Shown here: positions 22,286 through 33,117 of the stretch, piece after piece
Numbering within the stretch: the first letter of the stretch is position 1
How the letters are laid out: each line of letters opens with the position of its first letter
DNA from: Bemisia tabaci
Lineage: Eukaryota > Arthropoda > Insecta > Hemiptera > Aleyrodidae
NCBI RefSeq assembly: GCF_918797505.1
Contig: NC_092800.1
Location: 20,331,313 to 20,395,312, forward strand
Length of the DNA stretch: 64,000 nt
Direction: 5' to 3'
Notes under the pieces: model-generated
Told to the model about the DNA's origin: nothing
What the model saw: only the letters and a program-made list of their open reading frames with translations
The model's database searches: none
Made by a program: the position numbers and the translations under genes

Positions 22286-24236
22286 GGGGTGTTTTCCCGG
22301 TGCGTCTTCATAAACAAGCGTGACGCTGGTATATGTACAAGTAACAGGTTTCACCCCGGGGGGGGGGGGTGGATTTTTTTATGAGGGGGTTGGGAGGTGT
22401 ATGTACATGCGGAGGGGGTTCCTGACCAACTGTTAGAAAATGGAATCGCTTTTCCGGGAACTTCGCTTTTCCCGGGTCTTTTTAGTATCCGGTGTCATTC
22501 ATGTGCGGGAAGTCGACCTTATTGTAGTTTTCAAAAACCGAAATTTCGGCAAAGCGCTATACTTTGTATGTATGTCACTAGGGGTGCTCAGGAGGGTGGT
22601 AAAGGAGGGATGATGACCCTCCGAACCCTTAAATAAATTCCTACAGCATGAATCTCAGTTGGACTCCTTCTCGGCCTCTAAGTTTCACTTACTCTCAGGT
22701 TTTTTTCTACATTTTTGTATTTTTAAACTCTCGTTGAAAGAAAAGACTGATGATTGATTTTTTTCTTTAAATTAGTTCGTATAAGAAGTTGTTCCTTGTC
22801 CAATAAGTTCTCGTTATTATCCATTAGTTACATTTCTTTGCCTTTATCTTGATCAAAGTGTGCTCAAAAGTTTCTTCACATGCTATTATTGTACCCCTAC
22901 TTTGCCTCATTTTTGGAGAATGAGTCCTCGAAGCTCCTAAAAAAACCAGGCTATTACAATTCTGAAGCATTGCCAATTCTGCAAGCGGCACTTTCTGCCA
23001 GATTTTTTCACATTTGTAGGCAACTTTCGGGCCACTCTTGGGAAAGGTGAAATAAGGGTCGAATAAATTCATCATCGAATATCTTCAGAAGAAAATTCTG
23101 AAGTTGATACAGTGGTGCAACAATGAAATGGATGAAACGACAGAGCCTGCTCCGAATTTACGCGGCTCTCCTCGTATGGATGTTGAGGCAACTCGGCAAC
23201 ATTGCTCGAGATTTCCCCCTTGGATTTTCTCGAAATTTTCCGGGGATGATCTTTTGATGCCATACTTCCTATAAAATGTGTCAAAATGAATGAACAAATG
23301 AATCGGTTGAAAGGACAGAGCTTGCTCCGAATTTACGCGACTTGATTCGCATCAATGATCAATCAATTAATGAATCAATCAATCAATCAATCAGCGGTTA
23401 TTAAAGTAGGTAGAGGAACTGACGAAGCATCAACATTTCCTACAGGAAAACTGGGGAAAATTGAGGAAAATCAGAGCTCTCACCGGAGACGCACGGAACT
23501 AGCACGGAGATCACAGTGAGTAACAATGGCGGACAGAGAGCGAAGATGGAAGGGGTCTAAAATTTTCTCCGGCACTTCAACTTCTTTGATTTTAGGCTCA
23601 TCGTCTCTGCTGTTATTCCTTTTGACCTTCTCCCCTTTATTCTGCTTCTTGAGCCTTTGAAAAGCTGTTGCTTTGCGGTAAACTCTCAAATCTACTACGG
23701 TAACTCTCTGGGAACCCTGCCCTTCTTGTTTGTATTTATGTTACAGGTATGAGAAATACATTAATCGTATCGGAGACAGCCCAACGGGCACTGTACTGTA
23801 TGACGGCTACAGATACATAGCCGTCGTTAGCCGAAGCACGGCGGGCACTGTCCCACCATCCGTCCTCTCTAATGTAATTATCTTTATTTTACCCCACGTT
23901 CTCCTTATCTTTCAGTGGTAATTGGTCTAAAATTTTCTCCGGCACTTCAACTTTTTTGATTTGGCTCATCGTCAAGTTTTGGTAGTTCGAATGGAACTTT
24001 ATTTTCAACAAAATGGGGACACATTTTAGTGGATTATGGGTCAATCAAAGAAAAGACTCACAAAGGAGTTTTTGAAACATTCGCTGCAGAAATGCAGTTC
24101 ATGCAGCAACATGTCAAAAATGACTTGCTACAATTCAGGAAGAGGGCTTGGCTCTCATTTCCCTCAAGAGTCGGTTGCAAACCTGGCGATTGGTAATGGT
24201 GTCGTGAGACACAAAATCGCCCCGAGTATTTTACTG
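22286..24236. other. No gene; short dispersed repeats
   Basis: It contains a run of about twelve G at 22358-22369 and a TCAA microsatellite at about 23371-23392. One direct repeat pair (GACAGAGC-TGCTCCGAATTTACGCG) sits near 23137-23165 and 23311-23340; another (AAAATTTTCTCCGGCACTTC) near 23558 and 23929. No product is recognisable. Confidence 0.5.
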
Positions 24237-24556
24237 AATATTATCTTCGTATTTATGTTGCTGTGATTTCTGTGAAAGTGCCTTGAGGGAGGATTCCTCC
24301 CAAGAAAAAGTCTGCAATTTGGCCATTTCAAGTTCAAGATCAGTAATCTAAAAAAAGGTCAAATCTTTTCTTAACTTACAGCCTTCACATGATAGGGGAT
24401 CAGGACTGACACTCCGACTAGGAGGAGGATTGTCAACCCGACCCAGAGGAGCTGCTACTCCACGAGCTTCTGCTTGAATAGCTTGATATTCTGCTGTTTG
24501 AGGAGCTTCAATATCTGCTGCTGAAAGAGCTGGACGATCTGTTGCTTCATCCCCTG
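24237..24556 (-). other. Two candidate minus-strand exons
   Basis: Exon 1 (about 24556-24383) follows TTTATTTTTTTCAG and ends before GTAAGT. In the open phase it encodes an Asp/Glu/Pro/Ser-rich peptide (PPPSRSVSPDPLS). Exon 2 (about 24352-24237) follows CTTTTTTTAG and encodes LELEMAKLQTF, a heptad-like helix, ending at a TAA. Splice signals on both sides suggest a fragment of a spliced gene, host or transposon. No domain is recognised. Confidence 0.3.
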
Positions 24557-25424
24557 AAAAAAATAAAGCATATTATTACTAGAGCTGGTCCAGTACTTTT
24601 TGCACTGGTTTGGTAAGTCCAGATCTACCGTAAAGCGGGCCATCAACTTGCAAAGTAGCTAATTGATGAGTGTCGACTTTTGATGTGCAAATTTCTGCAG
24701 CCCGCAGAATTTTGTAACTAATGGATGATGTCGGAACTCAGGATTCAAAGGACTTGAATCAAGAGTCTTCAAATGCCTACGAGACTTTATCTGGCCAGTA
24801 TAAAAGTTTTACTTTCAGAACTCCTCTAGGTTTTTCTCCGATAGCGTAGATTAATATTTATGAAATGCTTAAAAAAATCCAAAACGGTCCCCTGTAAGCT
24901 TTTTTTTGTCCACCCCCCAAGGGGTTAAACCTGTCCCTTGTACACAAACCAGCGGATCGCTTGGCGTGACCTTTTCAGAGCCGCAGCCTCCTCCATGCCT
25001 GTTAAGTACATTGTGATGAAAATAGGATGCCAAACCATATACTATTGATTAAGACATTTTAGTTCTCTGCAGGTGTATTTTGAATCGATCTTCAACTCCA
25101 TTGCAATTTGCTTAATCTTTATACTGATTTTAGGCATTCTCACCTTCTCTTGCTGTTATCCAACCAGTTTGACTCAAAATTGTCACCGAAGATTCAAACC
25201 TTGAAGTCCCAGTACTTTTGAAAACTAAGTACGGATTTAAAGATGTTACAGCTTTTGTTAGTCCGTGTTTAACCGGGCATTTCTTAAATGAACAGAGACT
25301 TGCTTTAAACATTTTCGAACCGCATTCTTGAAATAAAGGATATCAGAATCCTTATACAATTTCTTATCCACTTTTCCAAAGGCTTCTTCCACCCTGAGAC
25401 TAAGATTGATATGTTTTGCCGGAA

Positions 25425-25793
25425 TTAAACTTTGGTCAGAGCTGCCTTCCGGCTTTTCTCTGCATTAGATGATATTTTGAACTTCCATTCACTTTTGAAG
25501 AGTCGCTGCGCAGAATCATATTCAAATATTTCCTTTTGTCTTCCTTTATAGGGTAATGTTTGATTGAGAAGCACATTATTCCGCAGGATATCCCAAGCAA
25601 TATTTATTGAAGGCCCCAATCTGTTTGGCATACTAGGTTTCTTGACCAAACCAGTTTCTGGATCAAATCCACTAACAATCTGGATGCTTTTAAGCAGATT
25701 CGTGGCCTGGTCGGTTCTCAAGCAGTCTGAAAATAGTTTGACGTTTGGATCGATTATCTGCATCTGTCTTAGCAGCAGAGCAAGGTCTCGCAT
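25425..25793 (-). pseudogene. Repeat-family protein fragment, copy 1
   Basis: Almost the same protein as 27246-27746 but shortened at the N-terminus. The shared region has MRDLALLLRQMQ, LRTDQATNLLKSIQIVSGFD and KPSMPNRLGPSINIAWDIL, then a Lys-rich tail with EWKFKISSNAEKS. This pattern (a segment about losing or finding items along a helical array, then 'EW..KISS.A') recurs in uncharacterised, probably transposon-borne, invertebrate proteins. Function unknown. A separate upstream-of-stop piece at 25130-25312 (PVKHGLTKAVTSLNPYLVF) may be another exon. Confidence 0.45.
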
Positions 25794-26017
25794 TTTCGAT
25801 GACAGGTGACCGGTTAAATGACTCTCCCTGTGACTCTCGAGTAATTTGGAGCCAACTGCTAAAATGAAAGGGTCATTTTTTGTGTCATCATTGTCGTCTG
25901 TCCACTCTTCCCCCCATTCTATCCCCGTCCATGCGGGGAATAATCTTGTTCGAATTTCTTTTTTACTTTCTCACATTCGTCAAGAAAAGTTTTATTGAAA
26001 TTAATTAGAGTTTGACG

Positions 26018-26451
26018 TGTTACGGCCTTTAGACCGAAACCCGAACACGAGACGAAGATGAACAAAAAGAAGGAAAGGAAGTAGCAACACCGAGCAAGGT
26101 GATGCTGGGGACGGTGAAAACACCAAGAACACTTAATTCAGGGAATTAAGGGTTTGATGATAACTGCAACTTCACATACATAGAGAAATGGAAAGGGAAA
26201 GGGAAAGGGAAAACGTACCCTGGCCAAAGGCCAGGGCTTTCAAAATTAAACTTTAAACTTACATTTTCGCGGACGCGAGGTGCTCCTACGACTCGAGCTG
26301 AACTAACTTACTTCATGGCGGCCGCCTTCCTCTCAGCAGCCGGCGTCACCGTTGCCTTCACCGATTGGCGGAAGTGACGTCAGCTCAGCGGAGAGGAAGG
26401 TAGCGGGACTTTTAAAAATACTAAGCGACTGTTTCTCATTGTAATACTACA
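26018..26451. repeat. LTR-like GC-rich block, copy 1
   Basis: Starts TGTTACGGC and ends ATACTACA (TG...CA with short inverted ends). It contains a full CRE palindrome TGACGTCA (26375-26382), an inverted CCAAT (ATTGG) nearby and a GAAAGG purine microsatellite. It is 434 bp, repeated at 27851-28277. No 5-bp target duplication flanks it. It could be an LTR or a promoter-bearing segment of the duplicated unit. Confidence 0.45.
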
Positions 26452-26453
26452 AA

Positions 26454-26715
26454 ATTTTATGTTTACCTTGGGGCCGTCCGTTGATACGCTCATTACTTTA
26501 TCTAGATTCAATGACTCAATAACAGAAATAGACCTTCTCATAAATCTATTGCTTTGGCTCTCTGAAGGAAAGCTGATAAATAGTAGCTGGTTTTGACTTC
26601 ATTTGTGTCAGCACACCAACATGTAACATTTACATCCATCTGCTCTTTTTGGGCTTTAAAAATTCATCGAACCTAACAATAAACTCAGACCATTTCTAAA
26701 GAGTCTTCTGTTCAT
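26454..26715 (-). pseudogene. hAT-like fragment, copy 2
   Basis: Close match to 21018-21275 with several small deletions that break the frame (for example at 26527 and 26655). It starts directly after the LTR-like block and ends directly before duplication copy 2, so it marks the junction of the tandem segments. Confidence 0.6.
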
Positions 26716-27245
26716 TGTGATGAGAATAGGATGCCAAACCATTTACTATTGGATAAGAAATTTTAGTTCTCTGCAGGTGTATTTGTTTTGAAATATTCGA
26801 ATGCGGATACTGATGCAGGTGTATTTGTTTTGAAATATTCGAATGCGGATACTGAACCGCATCCAGAAATGATCACCTCGTCGTGAACGCCGAGAAAATG
26901 TTTTGAATCGATCTTCAACTCCATTGCAATTTGCTAAATCTTTATACTGATTTTAGGCATCTTCACCTTCTTTCTGTTATCCAACCAGTTTGGCTCAAAA
27001 TTGTTACCAAAGATTCAAACCTTGAAGTCCCAGTACTTTTGAAAACTACGTACGGATTTAAAGATGTTTCAGCTTTTGTTAGTCCGTGTTTAAACGGGCA
27101 TTTATTAAATGAACAGAGAATCGCTTTAAACATTTTCGAACCGCATTCTTGAAGTAAAGGATATCAGAATCCTTAAACAATTTCTTATCCACTTTTCCAA
27201 AGGTTTTTTTCGCCCTGAGATTAAGATTGATATTTTTTGCCGGAA

Positions 27246-27746
27246 TTAAACTTTGGTCAGAGCTGCCTTCCGGCTTTTCTCTGCGTTAGATGATATTTTG
27301 AACTTCCATTCACTTTTGAAGAGTCGTTGCGCAGAATCATATTCAAAAATTTCCTTTTGTTTTCCTTCATAGGGTAATGTTTGATTGAGAAGCACATCAT
27401 TCCGCAGGATATCCCAAGCAATATTTATTGAAGGCCCCAATCTGTTTGGCATACTAGGTTTCTTGACCAAACCAGTTTCTGGATCAAATCCACTAACAAT
27501 CTGGATGCTTTTAAGCAGATTCGTGGCCTGGTCGGTTCTCAAGCAGTCTGAAGATAGTTTGACGTTTGGATCGATTATCTGCATCTGTCTCAGCAGCAGA
27601 GCAAGGTCTCGCATTTTCGATGACAGGTGACCGGTTAAATGACTCTCCCTGTGATTCTCGAGTAATTTGGAGCCAACTGCTAAAATGAAAGGGTCATTTT
27701 TTGTGTCATCATTGTCGTCTGTCCACTCTTCCCCCCATTCTATCAA
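27246..27746 (-). CDS. Repeat-family protein, copy 2, 166 codons
   Basis: Best preserved member of the family seen at 25425 and, scrambled, at 30164-30505. It has an acidic N-terminus (WGEEWTDDNDDTKNDPF), HLSSKMRDLALLLRQMQ, FDPETGLVKKPSMPNRLG, then a basic tail. The stretch is uninterrupted, but the 5' and 3' ends of the gene are not identifiable; the ATG may be internal. Multicopy nature argues for a mobile-element gene of unknown function rather than a host gene. Confidence 0.45.
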   Translation of the reverse strand: MIEWGEEWTDDNDDTKNDPFILAVGSKLLENHRESHLTGHLSSKMRDLALLLRQMQIIDPNVKLSSDCLRTDQATNLLKSIQIVSGFDPETGLVKKPSMPNRLGPSINIAWDILRNDVLLNQTLPYEGKQKEIFEYDSAQRLFKSEWKFKISSNAEKSRKAALTKV

Positions 27747-27850
27747 ATCAGGATCGAAGCGTCCATGCGGGGAATAATCTTGTTCGAATTTTTTTTTACT
27801 TTCTCACATTCGTCAAGATACGTTTTATTGAAATTAATTAGAGTTTGACG

Positions 27851-28277
27851 TGTTACGGCGTTTAGACCGAAACCCGAACACGAGACGAAGATGAACAAAA
27901 AGAAGGAAAGGAAGTAGCAACACCGAGCAAGGTGATGCTGGGGACGGTGAAAACACTAAGAACACTTAATTCAGGGAATTAAGGGTTTGATGATAACTGC
28001 AACTTCACATACATAGAGAAATGGAAAGGGAAAGGGAAAACGTACCCTGGCCAAAGGCCAGGGCTTTCAAACTTAAACTTTAAACTTACATTTTCGCGGA
28101 CGCGAGGTGCTCCTACGACTTGAGCTGAACTAACTAAATCATGGCGGCCGCCTTCCTCTCAGCAGCCGGCGTCACCGTTGCCTTCACCGATTGGCGGAAG
28201 TGACGTCAGCTCAGCGGAGAGGAAGGTAGCGGGACTTTTAAAAATACTAAGCGACTGTTTCTCATTGTAACACTACA
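27851..28277. repeat. LTR-like GC-rich block, copy 2
   Basis: 427 bp, TGTTACGGC...AACACTACA, with the CRE palindrome at 28201-28208. One GAAAGG unit shorter than copy 1. The ends TGTTAC and GTAACACTACA are more nearly inverted here, supporting an LTR-like boundary. Confidence 0.45.
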
Positions 28278-28349
28278 AGTTTCATCCACTATATCGAAAG
28301 TTAAAAATAAATCAATCAAAACTGAAGGATGGATTTTCCTCTTGTAATC

Positions 28350-29171
28350 TTAAAGAAAAGGTGCGCTCCTCCATTTCTGCTTTATAGTCCTCGAATTAAA
28401 AGCTGGATCTTTGGGAAATATACCGTTACTCGATGAAATAATTACCGGGGTTCTATGTAAAATATGATCCATGCAATATTTCACTTTAACATTGCACGTG
28501 TCCCCGCCCAGGATGGTTTTCAGCGTCTCAAAATTTCCGGACTCCGCTGCGGGTTCGTTCCAGAGAATTACACGGCGTTGGACACACTCTTGTAATGGAA
28601 AATTATCGTGCCTTGTAAAATTCCTCATTTGCCCATAATTAATCATAAGGTGGATGATCGAGTCGAAAAAAAAATTCTTCCCTGAATTGGGTGCCCCGAG
28701 GATGAATAGTGTATTGCACTTGGGGCGCACTTTTTCCAGAATATCGAAAATGTCTTGTAAAAATGGCCTAATATTTTCGTACCCCAGTTGCCAAACATGT
28801 AATTCCATGCATATATCGAATGATTTAATTATAGTAAAGTAATATTCTAACGGAGTGTCAGAAGCAAAAAGCGAACGGTCAGTATCTATCTTGTTTACGT
28901 GATTAAATATTTGTAGTATGGACATTTTACTAATCTGATATTGTGCCAGCTTTAACGCTTGGCGTAAGGATTTTTGATCATTCGGCATCCACTTATAGTG
29001 GGACTCTAACCAAAGATGTGAATGAAAGAATCTAGCCAGTGGAGTTACCGTTGACGACATTATCATCTTCAAAATTTGCTCGCCTTTGTGCCGCGGGGTT
29101 GATGATGGTCCTGCGCCGTCTTTGTTGTCGAGACATGGGGCAAAAACGAAAAAGGAAAAAAAAATCACCAT
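28350..29171 (-). pseudogene. Endogenous parvovirus NS1 helicase remnant 2
   Basis: 273 codons open, of which about residues 40-273 are NS1. Walker A GAPNSGKN is at 159-166, Walker B VILWNEP at 201-207, and the C-terminal APFL is followed at once by TAA. Motif C is altered: the usual Asn pair after the hydrophobic strand is changed (TPVIISSSNG, residues 241-250), which should damage ATP hydrolysis. It extends about 40 NS1 residues further upstream than remnant 1 (LWLESHYKWMPNDQ). The first ~30 residues after the ATG look non-viral. In the core it differs from remnant 1 mostly at silent positions, so the two derive from distinct but related viral lineages or diverged under selection. No nuclease domain, no VP nearby. 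Confidence 0.9.
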
Positions 29172-29245
29172 GTGAATTTCTAAGCCGTGTATTCTTGCAA
29201 AACAACTGAAAAAGGGGCTACGCCACTACAAGCTCATTTTTCCGA
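29165..29245. repeat. Direct repeat, partner at 29605-29688
   Basis: GTGAATTTCTAAGCCGTGTA...CCACTACAAGCTCATTT is repeated about 440 bp downstream with few changes. It flanks the copia gag piece, suggesting the gag fragment moved or duplicated as a unit. Confidence 0.85.
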
Positions 29246-29514
29246 CTGACGAGCCGCGTTGGAATCACCGCACCCGCCACTCACCGACTTCACAGCATTC
29301 TCCACCGTTAAAATGATGAGTCTTTTCCCATTTGCGTTCTTCTTCTTCCATTCCGCAATCAATTTATCGTCTCTATCCGGCAGCATACTTTGCCCAGAGA
29401 CTATTTCATACACTCCGTGGTATTCAAAGATTATTTTCAACTCAAATTCCCACTCCGGGTAGTTTGACACTCCCTTGAGCTTGGTCACCGTAGCCAACTC
29501 ACGTTCCAAATTCA
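29234..29514 (-). pseudogene. Copia-type Gag N-terminus fragment
   Basis: From the ATG at 29514 the minus frame encodes VTKLKGVSNYPEWEFELKII, the usual start of copia Gag: a short acidic leader then 'L.G..NY..W...'. A Lys-rich segment with WKKKNANGKRLIIL follows. Length is about 93 residues versus several hundred for Gag; no CCHC knuckle follows. The upstream ~25 codons to 29590 are probably not Gag. Confidence 0.7.
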
Positions 29515-29604
29515 TCGTTGCAAATTTTGATCTGTGCCTTTGATACACTGAAAAAATAAAACAGAAACAAATTGTCCGCTGATTTATCACCTCGTCAAAA
29601 AAAT

Positions 29605-29688
29605 AATCACCCTTGTGAATTTCTAAGCCGTGTATTCTTGCAAAACAACTGAAAAAGGGGCCACGCCACTACAAGCTCATTTCTCCGA
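29605..29688. repeat. Direct repeat, partner of 29165-29245
   Basis: See partner. This copy abuts the protease-like fragment. Confidence 0.85.
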
Positions 29689-29895
29689 CATTAGATTTCG
29701 ACACAGTTGGGGTGAATATAACACCCGCGAAAGTTCACATTCCTTTGATTTGATGTTCCCTATACCATGAACATCCACAACACTCCCTTTTTTTGCAACT
29801 TGCTTTTGCATATCAATATCCTCACAAGTAGCAAAAATCTCTCTACATTTCGACATGTGTGAAGAGGAGCCACTATCGACGATCTTTTGCCCCAT
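29677..29895 (-). pseudogene. Copia-type protease fragment
   Basis: The minus frame has IVDSGSSSHMS near its start, the D-[ST]-G active site with the SSHM extension typical of Ty1/copia aspartic proteases. It later has GIGNI and LSRVLYSPQLCRNLMS, matching the region before the gag-pre-integrase domain. On the minus strand it precedes the Gag fragment, the reverse of the normal Gag-protease order, so the locus is rearranged. Confidence 0.7.
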
Positions 29896-30163
29896 GTCTC
29901 GACATTTGTTACAACAATTCTGTATTTCTCTGAATGAAAGAGAGGAAAGACCCTAGGCCTTCTTTCAATTGATTGAGCGGTTTTTCCAACCGGTCTACCA
30001 ACAAGTACCTCATTGATTCTAATCGTTTTAAACCTAACTCGAGGTATCGCTTACCAGTGATGTCAACAAATCCTTACATATATATTAAGTGCGACGGCAC
30101 TTCTAAGATGAAACCTTGTGCGGATTCCACTTTACTCGGCTTCAATGGCTCAACTCCTCTCTT

Positions 30164-30505
30164 TTAAGCAGATTTGTGGCCTGGCCGGTTGTCAAGCAGT
30201 CTGAAAATAGTTTGACGTTTGGATCGATGATCTGCATCTGTCTCAGCAGCAGAGCAAGGTCTCGCATTTTCGATGACAGGTAACCGGTTTAATGACTCTC
30301 CCTGTGATTCTCGAGTAATTTGGAGCCAACTGCTTAAATTAAAGGGTCATTTTTTGGTCATTTTTTTTCTTTCTGCTATCCAACCAGTTTGGCTCTAAAT
30401 TGTTACCAACGATTCAAACCTTGAAGTCCCAATACTTTTAAAAGCTAGGTACGGATTTAAAGATGCGAGAGCTTTTGTTAGTCCGTTTTTAAACGGGCAT
30501 CTATA
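30164..30505. repeat. Scrambled third copy of 25-kb repeat
   Basis: 30164-30345 matches about 25685-25880, and 30372-30505 matches about 25150-25280. The order of the two blocks is swapped relative to the 25-kb and 27-kb copies. The coding capacity is broken. Confidence 0.85.
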
Positions 30506-30545
30506 AAGGCAGGAAAAAATAAAGTTACTGGCATTCAGCAGGATA

Positions 30546-30758
30546 TCAACAATCAAACGAGAAAAATAGCTTGAAGCACCAGTCAATCGCTTCTGGTGCT
30601 GATTTGAAATGGTACCTGAGATCATCAATAGAAACAAATATTTGAGAAGCTTTATCACCGACAATAACAGTTCGAGGCTGCACGGCTTGCTTACTCTTAT
30701 AACGAATTCTTTCTTTCTTAATAAACTTATATCTGTCATAGCCTGCGACGGCACTCAT
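30546..30758 (-). pseudogene. Unidentified repeat-protein fragment
   Basis: The minus frame encodes RTVIVGDKASQIFVSIDDLR followed by YHFKSAPEAIDWCFKLFFSF. This resembles a segment found in uncharacterised, probably transposon-derived insect proteins; no function is known to me. A competing frame (30395-30754) shares the DNA. Confidence 0.3.
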
Positions 30759-31305
30759 TAAGATGAAACCTTGTGCGGATTCTACTTTGCTTGGCTTCCA
30801 TGGCTCAACTCCTCACCTCCCAAAATTCATATCTCCTGGGCAGGGGTATAAGTAAGGCAGAATTAAAAGAGCAGTGAACTTCCGTATCTCTGGATCTGAA
30901 AATTCAAACAAAAATATATTACTTAAGGGAATGAAGAAAATGAAAATATTTATCTTACCGATTGTTCACTGCTTATGAGCTTTGCTTACAAAATTGCCAT
31001 GAAGCCTGGAAAGATTTGAAGCAGTGGTCCTTTGAGTTTTATTTTTCCAAGAATTACGTTTTGAGGTAATAGAAATTGAAAAGGCAGGCGTACTTGCCCA
31101 CAAAGGTATTTGTTCATTTAGCGTTGGCTCATGGCGCTACACAACAAAAATTGGTGCTTATTGCCGCACAAATCTCCGCTTATTTGCCATCTATTGTGAT
31201 AAAAGCCAATGTACACAATTTATTAAAACTTTTGCTGAAGATTCCCTACTACCTACTGAAAATTTCTGCTACGGAAAATGTCATTAAAATGACCCAACAG
31301 TCTTC
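30759..31305. other. No gene recognised
   Basis: AT-rich; short plus frame 31076-31309 without domain. Confidence 0.45.
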
Positions 31306-31632
31306 TTAAGAGAAATCAATCAATGGGAACGCTTCAGTGTCATTCCCTTTTTTTAGTTGAGCAACTCTTTGCCAAAATACCAACAACGGCATCTCATTAA
31401 ATTTTTCCTCTTTGAAGAGTTCAAGCTGCTTTAGCGTCAAAAATTCAAGATCTAATCTGCCGAGATTGATATTCAGGTGTTGAGTAAAAATAAAGGAGGC
31501 TGCAGAAGATATCGAGTTTATGGCAGGGATGTTCTGCGATCTCAAAAAGCTGAAAGATTTGGAGACCTTCTTTTCATCAGAATTAAATGAGAAAACCCTT
31601 TGGATCTCAGAGCAGACTAAAAACTCAGACAT
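31306..31632 (-). pseudogene. hAT-like C-terminal fragment joined to repeat
   Basis: 108 codons. The first ~40 (EFLVCSEIQRVFSFNSDEKK) recur at 48620-48765, where they precede copia integrase. The rest (LDLEFLTLKQLELFKEEKFN, then VFWQRVAQLKKGNDTEAFPL) resembles the region just before the dimerisation segment of hAT-like transposases. It ends at a stop; no catalytic residues can be assigned. Confidence 0.4.
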
Positions 31633-32345
31633 TCGTTGTAAATGCTTGTAAGAGGTCTGGGTGAAGGTTTTTGCACTGATTGCTCAGCGCTGCATTAGCT
31701 TCTCCGACTATAAAAATGTTCTCCAATGGTTTAAAGTACTGAGGGTCCGTATATATTTTTCAACATCATTTTTTTCCAGATGTTCTGGCTTCATGTATAA
31801 TAAGATAGAATTAATTCATACAATTTAGAAACAGAGGGGTGAGTTTTGTGCACTTTCGGCTTTTCTGATTATAATTCTAGGTTTAAATCGGTTAAAAGGG
31901 GTAAAACAGAAAACATGACCATTAAAAGCACACATTTAAAAACACACACATTGAAATAATAGTGATACACGTATATTATATTTTTGAAGCTTAATTAGTA
32001 GGCTAGTAATTATATCCATACGTTATTAATTATATAACTATAAATATAAAATTAGTATGCTGTAAGCATTTTTACACGCATGCCTCTAATTCCTAACAAA
32101 AAATAAAATTAAAGTATTTTCACTCACCTACGGACGGGTGGTGATTGATCATCAGCAGGGGTCCGCACGCCATGTTTGGTGCAGCATGGGACCACGCCAT
32201 TATGTTTGGTGTTGTGCAGGCGCTGTATATGAGCGCATTATCGCTCACAACCCCAGCTGGTGCGATCGATGCGCTCGATGCGCTGTTTGTATAGTTAACG
32301 GCCGTCAATTCTTCATTTTCACGCCTTAAAACTTGTAATTCTAGC
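31540..32345. repeat. Multicopy exon repeat, copy A
   Basis: Near-identical to 48630-49455 and partly to 50043-50330. It contains an AT-rich non-coding middle (AATTATATAACTATAAATAT) and, at the right, a minus-strand exon (32120-32353). That exon has LELQVLRRENEELTAVN (coiled-coil-like) and AWSHAAPNMACG. The exon ends before GTGAGTGA, a consensus splice donor. Confidence 0.85.
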
Positions 32346-32732
32346 TTACACACAAAATTATGGTAGTTTCATGTTCGTGCAGCATGGGTCCACGCCATCA
32401 TGTTTGGTGTTTTGCATGCGCACTAATTGTATGTTATAAGGACCCTAGGAGGCAAGTAAAATAAAAGATGCAGACAAATTTAACCAATGATAACCTGTTT
32501 CCTAACTTTCACTGCCAATAATTTAAGAAATGAGCTTTGAATCAATAAAATTGGCTGTGAGTGAACTAGGGAGTTTTAAGACTGATTGGATTGATATTAA
32601 AGTACCTATTGCAACCAAGATGGCCAAAGACTGATGGAATCTCTGCACTCAAGTCAATTGAAATTTGACTCAAAAACTTTCAATGAAATAATAAATCAAG
32701 AAGTGGAAATAAAAATAAAACAAAGTTTACCT

Positions 32733-32871
32733 TCTTCAACTTGTTGTGAAGAGCCTTCCAAACTTTCTGCATGCTCCCACCCAACAAGGGTACACGGTTT
32801 AAGGGCTCCACTTTTAACATTTTCGCAGACTAGCTGGATAGCATACTGCTTCTGCAGCTCAGGACCTGTAA
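32733..32871 (-). other. Candidate minus-strand exon
   Basis: Bounded by CTATCTTACAG (acceptor) and AAG|GTAAAC (donor). Open across about 46 codons: ELQKQYAIQLVCENVKSG, then GWEHAESLEGSSQQVEEG. Being downstream of the coiled-coil exon in the opposite direction of the minus strand, it could be an earlier exon of the same multicopy gene. No domain recognised. Confidence 0.4.
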
Positions 32872-33117
32872 GATAGAAAGGTAACTTTAAGCGTATAAAA
32901 ATTAAAATTAAAAGAAGTCGGAAAGACATCCAATCAACTGAAACTTGCAGGCGTTAATTTTTTGAGGAACAAAATACAGAAATTACACGAAAAAACAGGA
33001 CATTTTGCAGAATTGTTTGAAAACCTGACACAAAATTAAATTAAATATTAAACATTGAGTTTATAGGGAACATTCAAGAAGATCAATCAAAGTCCAATTT
33101 TTGATTCAAACCACTTT

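Larger units (their letters stand above)
25012..26451. repeat. Segmental duplication, copy 1
   Basis: Aligns with 26715-28277 over nearly its whole length: a minus-strand exon-like piece (25130-25312), a minus-strand coding region (25425-25935), and a GC-rich LTR-like block (26018-26451). Divergence is a few percent with several indels. Copy 2 has an extra internal duplication of GTATTTGTTTTGAAATATTC around 26790-26860. Confidence 0.9.
26715..28277. repeat. Segmental duplication, copy 2
   Basis: Partner of 25012-26451 with the same order of parts. It carries the better preserved coding region (27246-27746) and LTR-like block 2. A duplicated ~45-bp stretch near 26780-26865 distinguishes it. 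Confidence 0.9.

Noticed and set aside
24036..24266. Plus-strand gene around the 24104-24187 repeat
   Set aside because: The repeat is shared in inverted orientation with the LINE-adjacent segment and the flanking frames differ; strand and product cannot be supported.
26018..28277. A complete LTR retrotransposon bounded by the two LTR-like blocks
   Set aside because: The sequence outside the left block is duplicated too, the interior lacks gag-pol, and no target duplication flanks the pair. A tandem segmental duplication explains it better.
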